Source: Psettodes erumei
Taxonomy: Eukaryota > Chordata > Actinopteri > Pleuronectiformes > Psettodidae
DNA: 64,000 nucleotides
Reading direction: 5' to 3'
Assembly: GCA_016785225.1 (NCBI GenBank)
Contig: JAFBJZ010000109.1
Coordinates: forward strand, 1,860,001 to 1,924,000
The notes below the pieces were generated by a model that was not told the DNA's origin, did not search any database, and saw nothing but the letters and a program-made list of their open reading frames with translations. This document shows, in pieces, positions 31,766 to 45,276 of the stretch. Each line of letters begins with the position of its first letter. Positions within the stretch are counted from its first letter, which is position 1. The position numbers and the translations under genes were made by a program.

Positions 31766-32120
31766 TGATTTGCAAGCGCAGATTAATCAGAGCATGGGGG
31801 CCTTGATGAAATTTTGCTGTTATTGTTCCCAATTTTAGCAACATCTTTTATTGTCTTCATCATTCATTTACAGGAGGGAGAAGGGGGGACTGTGTCAATT
31901 ATGCAAATGATGTTGCACACTTTTGCAGATTACTTCATTCGGTTGCCATTGTTTGTGAGAATTTAATTATTAAATATTATTATGCTCATGTTTCCTTCAA
32001 TTTTCCGAAGCTTTGTTTCAATTTGATCTCTCCTCCAGCTGCTCATCCCTTTGCTCTGAGCCAGAATCAAAGCAGTCTGGCACGCCAAGGCCAAACAAAC
32101 TCCCCTCAATTTAATGATTT
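31765..32120. promoter_or_regulatory. Candidate conserved non-coding enhancer with octamer site
   Basis: A complex AT-rich block contains a perfect POU octamer ATGCAAAT at 31901-31908 within caattatgcaaatgatg, plus 'agattaatcag' and 'atttaattattaaatat' homeodomain-type motifs. No ORF or repeat explains it. Selected by pattern; conservation not tested. Confidence 0.3.
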
Positions 32121-32259
32121 TGAAGTTGGTACCTCACTCTCATCTGTGGGCTCAAAACTATGATTGGAAAAAGGCAGACCACATCCAGTTTAATGACCAG
32201 GAATTGAATTCAAGTTTATTCAAAATTGACATTCAATTATGTAGCACCTAATGACATTT

Positions 32260-32430
32260 TAATCTCTTTTCTTTAATTCCCAGGAATTGGCTTTTCAAAG
32301 GCTTTGTCTGGCGGCAACACAGGCAGTCTGAATAAAGAATACAGATTGGTATTAGATCCCAGTGATGATAGGGAAATTAAAGCTTTTATAGTTCACACAT
32401 TCAGAGGAAAGGCAGTGGTCCCTTATTAGA
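32260..32430. promoter_or_regulatory. Candidate conserved non-coding element
   Basis: Complex non-repetitive sequence with a TCF/SOX-like 'ttttcaaaggctttgtc' motif near 32295 and several AATTAAAG-type cores. It lies close to the octamer block and has no coding potential. Selected by eye only. Confidence 0.22.
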
Positions 32431-33550
32431 CATCTGAATCCCTGTTTCTTGTAGCCATCACTGCCATCTTTACTCTGCCATGATAAGTTGGAAATTTAAA
32501 TACTGCTGTCTGTTTTTGAGAGCATTCATCAAATTCTACAAACTCTTATTTGTTAAGGATTATGCTTGATTATTTTAGGCTGGGGGGGTGTATGACACAT
32601 GGATGATGATGACATAGCTGATTTGATCGTGCACATTGATCCATTTTAAGTTTGATCATTTTTGCATGGGCATGGGCAGAGTGCTTCCAACACTGCCACC
32701 TTCAGATCATGTGGACGAGAGCTACAACAATTAGTGGATTGATAGAAAGCTCCTCTGCAACTATTTTCCTCATTGAACATTTGCTGAGTGAAAAATTGCA
32801 TAATACACCGACTATGCTCAGATTTGGTCATTTAAAAGTGTCATAATGGAAAATGTGATGGTATTTTTGAGTCCTTAGCATTTCCAGGAGGAAGAAATAT
32901 ATTTATGATATATAAATATCCAAAGGGTTGAAATTAGCTGAAAACCAATGTGGAGAATAGTCCTTTTTCATTTCATGTTATTCTAAGCACAGCACAGGTC
33001 TTAGCGATAACATTAACAGCAGCTCTGTTCGGTTCCAGTGTCCCAGTGAGACGTGGTTTCATGACAATGAGTCAAGCAGCTAAATGGAATGCAGCCATCG
33101 TTTTATTTCATTACCTGTGCTCTTCCCTCTGTGACATGTGAGGAAGGCCTGTTCAGTGCCACAGTCCATCCACTGACCAGCAGCTGCTGTTTCACTTTTG
33201 AGACTTCTGGAGCTTCCCTTTAAATTATAGTATTTTTAATGGTGATGTGTTTTTCATTTTTTTCATCTTCCACTTTCAGTCTTAGTACTTTTAGATGAGT
33301 GCAGTCCTTGTTTGTCCTGACAGTGAACACTTATAGGATTCCTGTCACTGTTTCTGCTCATGCACATGGTGCTGCTCACCACAGGTCACTGGTGGTATCA
33401 TACACCAGCTGCACCTTTGACTGCGCCAATTTAATGGGACAGGACGAGGTCATGGGACAGACCTCATGAACAGTCTTGTGAGGGGGAGCGGCTGGTTCAT
33501 GAGCGGTTGGGGGCTGGGCCTGGAAAACATGACCCGAGGAGTACTTTCTC
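32431..33550. other. Gene desert, nothing recognised
   Basis: No supported exon or repeat was found. A run of seven G near 32582 and short open frames are the only features. Confidence 0.4.
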
Positions 33551-33559
33551 GCTGATTAC

Positions 33560-33790
33560 TCATTGACGTTTTCCTGCCTTGTGGGATACTTGCGCGTCTG
33601 ACAGTTGCTCCCGCAGTGGGTGTGTTCAGCGCCGTGTCCGGCACCACTCGTCATGTCGGCCCTGGCCGTGGCTGGGAGGAACAGCTGTCTGTGTTAACGA
33701 GGCCATAGCCACACAGACCAGCGAGGCAGCGGCGCTCGAGCCGACCAGAGCGCCACTCGGGCTCCACAAGGCCCCGGGATACGTAAACAA
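33560..33790. other. Second isolated CpG-rich patch
   Basis: CpGs cluster at 33589-33600, 33625-33660 and 33720-33785 in otherwise CpG-poor DNA. Overlapping frames on both strands (125 and 67 codons) come from the composition and are not recognised. It could be an orphan CpG island, an old GC-rich element or an unrecognised exon. Confidence 0.35.
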
Positions 33791-36700
33791 TGACTTAATG
33801 AGAATGCGTGCCATTACTGTAATTAACACAGCTCACGTCAAGCACTGTCAGCTTTCAAGAGTTTCAGGAAGGTCTTGCATTACATTGAAAAGGCTGGCAT
33901 GCAATGACCAGAGGCCCTCCCTACAACATTCACAGCACAGCCTATACAGGGTATAAACACACTCAATAAAACAGTCCATAAAACGATTACAATCTACCAT
34001 CACTAATTTAAACACCAAGCGTAAATGTCATTATCCAGGGTATTTGACCTTGTAATTAAATCTGGCTCTGTCGTATTTTTGTTGGTTTTAAGCCTTTGTT
34101 TTGTGTGTTTTTGCTCTAAAATAAATCATCTCACTCACACACAGATACAGTCTGCATCTGAAGGTTACTCATCCACTCACAAGCATGCAGTGTAATAACA
34201 TCATTTCAACTTGACTGGCAGATTTTCCATTTGCTGCTGCCGCTCTTTTTCTTGAGATTATCTTTGTTCTTAGGATTAATTTGACCACAGAGAGCAAAAC
34301 AAAAGTACAAGCAGTAGCTTTTTTCTTATGACCATTAGTGTAATATTCTATATTACAGTGTTGGAAGTATATTGCATGAAATTAAAACATATTCCCATTT
34401 ACCATTTACATTAGGTTTTTTGTAGTAGTTACAGCCTTTCCTGATGATCATTTTCCTGTTTAAATGGGAAATGCATAAAATTGGGAAAGCAAAATTGTCT
34501 TGATGTGTTCTTCCACAATTTACCAGTGAGAGAAAAGTGCCCAGGCTGTATTTTGAAAGCTATCCCCTGGGCATTTAGAATTGACAGAGCCAAATAAAAT
34601 GGGAGCAGACCCGTCAGTGTCAAAGCGAAGTCTTGTGACTGCTTTGTGAGAGGTTTCCAGCAGCACAGTCTGATTATGTTAGACTCCACCCCCTGTAGCA
34701 GCTCAGGCTCCACCTCTCGTGGATTACAGTTGTATTAGCCTCACAAAACCCCATGTCCATGTCTAAACTCAGTCCAGATGATTGTGTGTTTTGCATACAC
34801 AGACAGAAACCAGCATAGTTATGTCTTAGAGAGTCCCGATTATAGACAGTTTGAAATGATGATATCTGAGCATAAATAAGACAAAAAATACGTCAGAAAG
34901 TTGTTGTGTCGAGAGTCTTGTCTCCCAGTTGGGTCTTTTGGTGGTGTGACCAGCGAAGTATCTCATTCTCATGTTCAACTCATGCAATACAGGCTGGAAA
35001 TTGTACTTTGGTTGCCATCTAGTAGATCACACTGTTGCCTTGCTGCGCAGTCTTTCACTGACACTAACGTTGTGTTTATGCAAGAGGCAGATCCGTGAGA
35101 AGCACATGAGATGCAGGATTGAAAAATGTGGTGCTGTAAAGTGCTGTTTGTGCAGACTGTTGGGTGTGGTCAGAATGGTGATCTACTGTTGGTGTAGAGT
35201 GTACAATCAATCAAAGTCATTGGTATAGATCTCAGGATTTACAGCAACAGGCATCTGATCTGCATCATGACTTTGAATCATGGCAACCAACTAACACAAT
35301 GGTTCAACATCATCGTGTCATCTATCCACATAACCCTCAAAACCTGTGCTGTTAATGATACATGTGGTATGGAACATTTTCAAATGTTAGGCCCGCATTC
35401 ATTTGTAAAGCTGCTCAAACGTCGACTTGATGTGTTAATGTTAAATCATGGAGTCACACAGAAACAAGTATGAACAAGAACAAACTTTATTTTGAAAGGT
35501 CAGCCCTCCTGGTGAAGGTTGGCAAGCTGGTTAAACAGCATCTCTTCGTACAGGAAGAAGTGCTGCAGGAGAAATGAGAAGGGGTGACATGCCGCATGTT
35601 ACCTGTGAAGTTGACACACTGTGATATTGGTTCCATGATGTCACACTTTCACTTCTGGACCAACCACTAGCATACAGATCAGCTGCGGACAATCTGAACA
35701 CATTTTGATGTTCCTCCTCCACAAAGGAGCCAGCTAAGAGCTACATTTTCAACTTTTTTTCAGTTATGTTTTGCTGTAGATGTAGATATTGCTTTAAATC
35801 CCTGTGAGTGCCGTGTGTGATTACCTCTGTTACGCTGGTTTGGTTTGATGCCTCTGCTGATCTGGAATGACGTGGCCAAAAGAAGAGCAATAGGATAGAG
35901 GAAAATGTATGTGAATGTGTTTCTAGCCCTCAGTGGCTGCATTTGTCTCTTTGTGCCGTTATTGGGGCCGACTCTGGATGCAGTACAGTCAGTTGTAACA
36001 GTGTTTTGCAGAGAAGTGACATTATTAACAGTTAATCATGGAGTGAAGTTGTCAGCGGGGGAGGCTCCAGTTTCCATAATGGCCTAATTTCTAGCAATCG
36101 CAGACTAATTATCTGCATTTGCAGTTGTTGTGAATTCTCTTTGTAACCACGCGGGAACTTTTAATATAGAGTTTACAGTCCAGGGATGAGTTGTTGGTTT
36201 GTATGTCTTGAAAACCACCACAGGCATAACTGGCCCATAAAGCAGTGACATAACTGCAGCATAATTAAAAAGGTAAATTCCTATTGAAGGCTGTTTGTGT
36301 GCAGTAAGGATGAAAGAGAAATTAACAACCATCATTTTTTAAATATTTAAGCTGATAATTATATATTGGTTGGTATTCATTTTTTTAATAGAAGCACAAA
36401 TATTTTGATGAGGATTCCTTAAGTTTAGTTTTTGAAGAGCTCTGATCAAGATATGCACAAGGTACAGGAAACAGTAAACTGGAATGACAACAACCATGCA
36501 ACAAAAGATATTAAAGTTATAACTGTTGCTGTTGAGTGTAATTGGCTGGTAACAAGGGTTCTCCTCAATAGACCCAATAGAGAGGTATAATAGTTTTAGG
36601 TGAAATGGGTTTTTGATGGTTGCCTTGGCCCGTCACACTCTAACTGGACTGACATGGTCTGAGCAGGCTGACGGCTACACCACTCTCCCTGTGCGGAGCC

Positions 36701-38930
36701 TCTTGGTTTCTGCTGCAGAATCTGAGGCTTGTTTGTGTTTTCCAAAACCTTTTCTTTGGGTTGTACAGGATCATGCAGCATTTTGTACAGCATTTTGTCA
36801 CGTTCAAAAAAAGTCATGCAGACGTGTTATTACAAAGAAAAGGTCACTGAACCTGCTCCATAACTTTGTGTTGTGGCCTGTTTGCTCAGACTACACTGGA
36901 TATCAGCGAGTATTTGTTATTTATACAATACATAAACAGTGATGTCACAGGCTTTTCAATGAGATACTAAAGTCCTCCACATTCTTTCAGCATTATTAAT
37001 CTGTTTTATATTTGGACACTGATAAGTTGGAGGTCCAAACCTAATGGTCTTCTCAGAGTAGGGTTTATTAGCACATGCAGTAGTATAATAGTCCTAGGAA
37101 CTATGGTGAATGTTGCAGAAAGCAAACTGACCACGATGGGTTCTGTGTTTGTGACTTGACCCGGTGTGGTGAGAGCAGCAGTATATGAGGAAAAAGTAGA
37201 AAGCAACACATGTAATTATTGATGTATTAATGTTTGATGTGGATCGCTCATGTCACACTGCAGCTGTCAGAGACTGACATGTCCGTCACTGAGCTGCTAC
37301 GCTGGAAGATCTGCTTTCTCTAAGTGTGATAGAGTTTCTAAGTATTGCACCTAAATTGCGTTTCCCCAATTCTGTCTGGACGGATCGGTGCTGTTAGGTC
37401 AAATTGTGAGGCACAGACCGATCAGCCACGCTACTTAAAACTGTTACTGGTTTTAACGGTGTGGACCTGGTTTCCAGTCGTGGTCGTCCACTACCACAGT
37501 GTGGTCAGCGTCTGATGGGGTTAGAAAAGGCAGGATCAAGATTCAAGAGAAAGGAGAGGCAGGAGTAAATCACATGTGCAGAGATTACAGGGGCGGTATA
37601 ATCATTATCATCTGACGTGAAATTAAAAATATGAAGCTCATATATCTGTCTCAATGTCTTGACTTTTTGAGTCTGTGTAAAGATGGTATCGGCAGCATTT
37701 ACTGCACAGTAACAGGCTTCCTCTGGTGTCACGAGGCATGCATTGTTTTGTTCAAAGCCTTTCTTTCTGATGAAAGCCAGACGCATTTATTCATTTATCC
37801 TTCTATGAAATTGTTTTGGATTGATATGTTCAGAATATATATGAACTGTGACAGCAGCACTCATCAAGCAATAACTTTTGAGTTTCCAGTAGTAATCAGA
37901 ATTTCCCTTCCAAAATGTGTCAGTGTCTGTTTATTCTGAAACAGATCCTAGAGGGACAGGTTTTACTTGCGATTCTCAGATCATGATTACTTTTTTTGGT
38001 CTTTGGAAAAACATTAAGAAACCAGTGCAACTCGAGAAAATAAAAAAGTAAATCTTCTCAAAAATCTACTAAAAATTGTGAATCTAAAACACAGTATCCT
38101 CAAATCGTGTGCTTCAGAATGTAAGGAAGTGAGTTACATTTAGAAAGTAACAACAGAAAAGCCAATTTCTTCTTCAGTTTGTTGGATCTTTAAATCAATC
38201 ACATTCATACTCTGATCTGATGTAACTGGCAAAGTATTGATTTGATCAGACAGTTTCAAATAGAGCAGGCTCCCTCTAAGAGAGACGCAGTCAGAATGAG
38301 AAAGTGAATAGTATTCTAATCACAGTACTTAACTTATTGTGTGCAAAGGTACGCTTTAAGTATTACTTCTGAAAGAGCTCAGAAATGATATTTTGACAGG
38401 AACAAAATCAATCATCAACGCACATGCGGACACACACCACATGCAAAGCAGTGAAGGCAGCACTGTGTGCATGTCATGCCATGCAGCACTCAAAGTGTCT
38501 TTTATATTAGTGCTGAATTCTTGAGGCTTATGCAGACAGTGTTTGCTTTAGGTTTTGGGGGTGACTGAGCCACAGAGGGGGATGGGGGTGGCCTCAATGT
38601 TACTCATTCAACATGCATTTGTTCATTTGTTTTTTTTACTTATCTGAGGACCAAGATATCATACCATGAGAAGGGGACATACAGTTTGTCTGAAACTTTT
38701 GCAGCAATTCAGCAGAAACTCCATTCAGCAGTTGTGGTACACCTACAGTGCAACCAGTGTATTCAACACTTTTGCATTGAGTTGTAACAATGACTCAAAT
38801 TAGTGAGAGGGTGTAGATCCCATTTAGCAGGACGAGACCACTCGCCTGTTCGCAGTGACTGTTATTCTTCTGTATCTCCCGTTGGCTTTATCTCTGCCTC
38901 TCTCTCCCTTTTCCCCCCCTCACATTCTTT
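33791..38930. other. Gene desert, nothing recognised
   Basis: Five kilobases without supported exons. All frames are at most about 110 codons and have no recognisable motifs. No tRNA- or snRNA-like gene was seen. Confidence 0.4.
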
Positions 38931-38939
38931 CCTTCAGAC

Positions 38940-39300
38940 GAAAGAAGGCTACGCATTAATGAGTCAATGCGGAGCTGTATTATGTTTAATTAGGTAGTTT
39001 ATATAATGAGGTGTTCATTTCTAATGGAGGGACATGCTGTGAGCAGCACATCTGCAAGAATAACTCAGGCAATCAGTGGCATGAGGACCCATGGAACTGC
39101 AAATGAGACTTACTTACTCAGAAATGAATTATGTCTCAGTGCCTTTCGCAAAGCCCATTAATTAAATCCACTGGCATCAAGGTCTTTTTCTTAATTTCAT
39201 GTACCATTAGCATAATAAACACAATTTGAGCTAGCACAATGTGATCAGTTTAATGGATGCTATTTATTTTACTTTATTATTTAAAGCCCTGGTAATGGGG
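38940..39300. promoter_or_regulatory. Candidate conserved non-coding element
   Basis: A long complex AT-rich block with homeodomain-type sites (gtttaattaggtag near 38986 and cccattaattaaatcc near 39156) and little simple-sequence content, flanked by a GC-richer stretch near 39400-39490. No ORF. Its texture is typical of vertebrate enhancers, but conservation was not tested. Confidence 0.3.
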
Positions 39301-39774
39301 GGAGAAACATAAATATATCTCTGTGGCTCCCTCTATGAGAAAGTCCCATCAGGCGCTGGCGTCTACACAGATGCTCGTTTCAGTGGCCCCATACATTTGC
39401 AGAGCTGCTGCCGCCGCCTTTATGAGCGCGCAGAGTGGAAAGGTGTTACATGGCTATAATTCTAGGGCACTCGACTGCGGCTCAGCGTAAACTCGGGGCC
39501 AGGTTTCACATTCATTAAAAATGGGCCTGCAGTCTTACATGTCACAAGCTTGCTCCTGATCTTTAGTGTTCAGAGGTGTACAGCATTCCAGCGTTTTGTT
39601 TTTTTTTTCTGCTTAGTGAAACGCAAATGAGGATTTGGAGGCATTCAAACATGCCGGGGTATTTGAGGTGTAAGTGCAGTCCGGAGCGGCGGGAAGTCAT
39701 GCACCTTCATTAAAACAATACAAGGACTTAATGTATGGTAGTGAATTTGTTCTGACCTTAAAGCGATACCCTAG

Positions 39775-40065
39775 AGGTGAGATATGATTAGCGTTATTGT
39801 TGAGGACAGGTACATCATTATCTCAATGTACCTCGACCATTGCCAAGTTCCACAGCCATGCTCCATCCTCTGACTCGGGCACTGGCACAAGACATAATCT
39901 CCTCTCAGGAGCAGAAATGCACTTAATCATCTACTCAAGTTTCAGGGACCGGCCCCGAGTGCTCTCTGTCTTGTAGAAGTATGACGACTGCTCGGCAGAA
40001 ATCTGCAGCAATGTTTTAAGTTCTCAAATTAATTGCCTAATGGATTAGGAGGTATGGAGTGTCCT
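39775..40065. promoter_or_regulatory. Candidate conserved non-coding element with paired homeodomain site
   Basis: Non-repetitive sequence that ends in TAATGGATTA at 40038-40047, two inverted homeodomain half-sites with a 2-bp gap that also contain GGATTA, the OTX/PITX core; an 'aattaattg' motif sits beside it. No coding potential was seen. Confidence 0.28.
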
Positions 40066-40624
40066 ACTTTACTGGGATGGAGCAATAATTTAAATTGAAC
40101 CAAGTGAGGACAAAGAGAAATTGTATTTCAGGAGAGTGTGTTTTTTTTCTTTCTTTGGGTAAAATACATATTTTATTGCCCCAAATACTGTGAAGCCTCC
40201 TATCCTTCCCTCATTGGCATTCAGGGCTTCATTAGACCGTCTAGTGCCGTGAAAAGAGAATTACATACATGGACAGACACAAAGGTAGTCAGGCAGCGAG
40301 ACACTGACTCTCACACACTTACACTGCAGAGGAACATCACGTCCACACCAGATGCAGAGAGGCTGTGTGTTGCCAAGACAACTTAGTGTGTGAAGATGCA
40401 AAGAAAGGCTAAGCTTTTAGAAAGAGGAATGTCTTTAAAATAGACTTGGATTTTTGGACAATCTAAGTGACCAAAAGTCAGCCTGTTACTTCGGCATTCC
40501 TCATCGTAATGGACATTAAAGTGGAGTGATTGAAGGAGAACGGCTCCATGTGTCAAGTGTTGAGTGAAAAACACATGACACCAAAACCCATTAGTGTCGT
40601 CCGCAGAGACAATGCCCAGAACTC

Positions 40625-40646
40625 TCCCTCCTCCTCCTCCTCCTCA
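40625..40646. repeat. (CTC)n microsatellite
   Basis: A near-perfect CTC trinucleotide repeat. It lies in non-coding DNA. Confidence 0.85.
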
Positions 40647-40649
40647 CGC

Positions 40650-43600
40650 CAGACTCAGGGTGCTGTTTCTGACAAAAGACACTCTTCCTGCTGCAGATAA
40701 AAGGCCCCACGATTAGCCCAGGGGTTGAACTGTACTCTATTCCAGTTTCAGTTTTTTTGTAAAACAAGAACTTGAAATTATGTTAAAGCTGGCTGTAATG
40801 AAAGTGAGTGATTTTTCTCTATTAGAGATCCCAGGAACTCAGGAAATCATGCAATTATCTTTTTGCTGAAAGAAATTTTTATTGGAAATGCTGATGCCCA
40901 GAGATGGTTTTTCATGATGTTTATTGCATGAATTTAGATTGGCAGTTCTTTTAAGAGTAAATTCCACTTGGATTATTATATTGCTACCGGTAATCATTAT
41001 GGGTTATTGGAAACTATCTTTCTCTCTGTCTGTACTATTCGCTGACAACCTTTCTTGCATGACGACAACTAAATAAATAAATGATGAAAAGTACATCAAA
41101 AGCGACCTTTGAAAACAAAAACTATGACATTAGATATTGTAACTGTTGTCAGTGCAGTCTTATTAAACAGTGGCATGCTTCAGGGGAAATGCACAATGTG
41201 CTGCTGCCTGGTAAAATGTCCCCTTTATCTTCCATTTTTAGATTCAGGATCTCTCTCATTTTCCAACATGGTATCTAACAGTCAAAATTCATCTTTTCAC
41301 CATGTTCTCATATGATAACATTGACTCTCCTATTTGTATCAATGTCATTTTTAAGGTTAATGATCACTTAATTTCCTTTAATCCAAATCACAGAGCAGTG
41401 ACGTTGTGAGATGTTGGAGCTTTATACCAACAGTCTTTTTTTTCCAAGACTTTTTTTCTGTTTCTTGGCCATTAATGCAAAAAAAAAAAAAAGTTCAAAC
41501 TTGATCAGGTGAATAAACCATTTTTAGCAAAAGGTAACACACAACTGTATAGTTTTAGTCATGCCCTGTTTTTTTTTATTTTGTTGAGAAAGATAACAAT
41601 AACTGATTCACTAGAACTTACAGTTATATACATTTTTACATATTTCTACACAAGTCAGTCACTCTGCCATTCAAACTGAGTCATAAACCAAGCTTTGGTT
41701 GAACCACTTTTCCTGGTTTGGTGACAGTGTTCTTTGACACCCCCCTCATTAAGAGTGTTTGACACAGAAAGGGGGGCGTCTGCAGATCAATAATGGAGTT
41801 GCGTGCTTATATTACCCTGAGAGTCCTGCTGGTCATTGAGTGGCGCCATGAGCTCATAGCTAATGACTGAAGATCGATGGCCAGAAACTTGACTGTGGTT
41901 TGTTTCAGTGTTATGTTTACCATACAGCGGCTGTTTCTGCACCACTGACACACTTCACCCCAGGGAGAAAAAAAACAGGCTCTGGAAATACATTTGCTGA
42001 AAGTGGTTTTAGTTGCTTATTCAATTTTCAACTACATGACAAAACCCTGATTGTATTAGTAAAATAAGACAGTCTATCAGCCTAAACAAATACCAAATAA
42101 AATTCCCCCGCATGTCACTTGGCACTGTCATTTTTCTCATTGTGTTGGCTGCTACCAGAAACAGATGATACGATTTTCTTTTTTAATTGTATCAACAGAA
42201 GAGCACCCAAAAGAAAAGGAGAAAGAAATCACATCTGGTCCGAACTTTTAATAGTACAGTACAATATAGGTTTGTCCTGTCTTGACATCTATTTTCTTGT
42301 AAGTTTAATTAAATATGAAAAAAGTAATGATCTTGGTAATGTATGAAATCACTGAGGGACTGTAGGAAAGTGATTAGATTCATTCTTCTCTTCCCATTGT
42401 GTCTATTTTAAACACCTGACTGAAAGAAGCATCTCCCAGAGCAACCAGCCATATGAGTCCTAATTGATTTGAGAGAATGTCAGATGTTTGATTACATACA
42501 TATCAGGCCGCAACATCATCAAATGCAATTCATATATTTATTCATTTTGTGGAATCTTGGAAAACACTGTTGAGAAAACAATGATGAGATCCAACCTCCC
42601 TCTTGACCCCACAAATTTTTGTGCAGTCCCAAACAGAGTGTATTAAAGTCGTGACACTTCTCTTTTTAACTGCTCTCTCGCAGTCAGTGATGTTTCCCTC
42701 CGAAGAAAGATTGAAAATGACTCCCAGTGCCACCATGAGCCGCTGTGGTTTCAGGCTCAGAGCCCACATTCAGACGGGGGCTCATCCAGTCCATTTTTTC
42801 AAATATAGACTTATTATTACCTTCCCACAATAAATTGCTCGAGAGGGTTGGGGAAACGCTGCTCTGCCGGTCTGTAACAGTGGCATCTCAGATATCATTA
42901 GGAAAGTAGCATGCAGGGGGACAGCAGATCAATGGATTCCACCACAGAAGCATTAGTACACTCTGTGTATGATCAGTTTACTGAACAACAACACCGCCTC
43001 TGCGTCTCTTACTGGAAACAATTGATGCATTGTTGCAGTGAAATTAATCCCCTGAATTCATAACCCCAATCAGATATTCAATTGGCACTACCCAAAATAA
43101 TTGTGCGGATGCCTACAAATGAGAAATGAACTCTGCACCCGAGGCTGAGGGAAGATGCGACCAACACTGGCCATTCAGTGTCGCACACTTTTGTTCTCTC
43201 TGTTAAACAGTGTGAGCAGCTGACTGTGATTTGATGTAATCTTCCGTTCAGTTTATGTTCATGCACGTCAGCGTGTGTCGTGTTGTGAACGCCACCGGGT
43301 CACAATGATTTCCTGGAGAAATATTGAATTGCGTGCAATCCAAACATGATCGACATGTTGGGCCTCAACAATCCTCAGATGAAAATCCTCTGCACTCCAA
43401 ATCGACACACTGAAATTCAAACCCAGTATAATCCAACGGGTATATGCCATCGCTTAAATAAGCACATCTATGTGGAGAACTGGAGGAACTAAGTGGAGGA
43501 AGAATTTGATCATGTTCCGACAGAACATGTACACTGTGTGTACATGAGGCAAAGTTTTAGGAAGCTGTCATTTTTAAATGAAGCGACCGAGGTGACCAAA

Positions 43601-44280
43601 GTTACGTCCAGCAGGTTTCTACCATTATGATTGGCGCTTGAAGGGTTTTGGTGCATACAGACTTTGTACAATACAATATCATTGTGTTTTAACAGCCTGT
43701 GTTCTATCAGCCTGAAGAGAAGCTATTAACCGCACAACAGCCAAAAGACTCATTTTAGCCATTAAAATATTAATATAGATTAGCAACAGCTGATTTGACC
43801 TGTCACTGTTGGTGTTGTTGTTTTAACTGCATTATTTTAAGCGCCAGTCAGTGCTAGCTAAAGGTGAGAAACCTGCAGCCGCAGTGTTTTCCACATGGCT
43901 CATAAGTAATATTTAAGAGTGAAGAAAGATAATAGGAGGGAAATCAAACCAGCTAGTACTCAGCCTTATACCACAACAGGTCACCAGTTGCAGTGGTTGG
44001 ATCTGAACCCTGACATCTGATGGGCTCAAAATGTTGTTTTGTTTCTTGTTCTTTCTGTTCTACAAGTCTCATAATGTAGGTTACCACCATTTTAAAGTCA
44101 CATCTCCTGCAGGGGACAATAAAGATTTCAGAGAGGTTGTATTAGTTAAGTGACATGGTCACAATGAGAGAAGCTTGCAGTCTGAATTAAAGATGTACTC
44201 TGTACAAATGCTGTGGCTGCATTAGATTAGCCACAACCTGTAATCTGTCACTTAGCTGCAGCATGCCTTGCTGTTTGAAC
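40650..44280. other. Gene desert, nothing recognised
   Basis: No supported exons were seen. A 14-base poly-A occurs at 41479-41492. Short frames near 42.6 kb and 43.1-43.4 kb have no recognisable content. Confidence 0.4.
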
Positions 44281-44420
44281 TGATGTAAACTGCTGCTGTC
44301 TGGCCCCAGAGCTGGGGAGTGTAATGGGGATTCATTGATCCACTGGTCTTTAGCTGATTGAGTTAGATAATTAAAAAGCCTCTTGTATCAGTTCCATTAA
44401 GGATTGTTTGTGTTGCTTTT
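44281..44420. promoter_or_regulatory. Candidate conserved non-coding element
   Basis: Complex sequence from 'ctgctgctgtctggccccag' through 'gagttagataattaaaaagc', with a homeodomain core and 'ttcattgatccactgg'. It has the mixed GC/AT texture of vertebrate enhancers and is not a recognised repeat. Selected by eye. Confidence 0.22.
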
Positions 44421-45276
44421 TTCGTCTTGCTTTTGTTCTTGAACAGCAAAACTTGGATCTCCAGAGAGCTGCTGGAAAACAAACTTGTGTCTTTTTTGGT
44501 CATTATTTAACCAATTTGACTGTAAGATCACTGATGATTTTGTAAGCTAGATGGAACACAGGCTAATTTGCAGTTATGATCGAATGTACATGGATATATC
44601 TTATGACATGTGGAGGAATGAAAAAGTGGCCGTGTAAATGGGAATATTAAACAGCATGTTTGATCCCTCCGAACAGGATGTGGAGTGGCTGTGCTGTCCT
44701 GAAGCGTGCAGGCTGAGATCTGCTTTGTACCCCCTCCAACAGGCCAACTGTCCTCTGCTGTCACTGGAAGCCACGCCAGGCTTCCTCAGCAGTGGCTACG
44801 ATGTCTGCGGCAATGCTGAAAATAGCCATGCTGAGCTCATTAGCAGATTAGGTGTTGCAATGAATCTGTGTGGTTAGCGCTCCACAGCCTGATATTGTTC
44901 CTCCAGGATGGCAATTACAGCTGATTGACGTGTTGGCACATGGGGATGGAGGGGTGGAGCCCGCAGCCCGAGCCTCTGGAGGAGCTCCGCATGAAGGGCA
45001 AAAGCTTCTCTACAGAACATACAGGATGGTAACAACAGCGTCCATGTTGCACGCCTCACATCAGAGATCTGTAGATGTGATATAAGGCATGCTTTACACA
45101 CGGCACGATGCTGGGCTGCAGATGCTGCCAGTACACAAACCACAGTTGGGTTGTTGACTTTGGGGCTTGATGTCAAACGTAGTTCCTAAGGCTCAAAGTT
45201 GTAAGCACACTATGTACCTGGACACAGTAGCACCGCCCAGGAGGCTTTACTTGTAACTTCTGTCTTTTTGATCAAG

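Noticed and set aside
33579..33956. 125-codon frame in the CpG-rich patch
   Set aside because: Both strands are open because of base composition, and no protein resemblance was seen.
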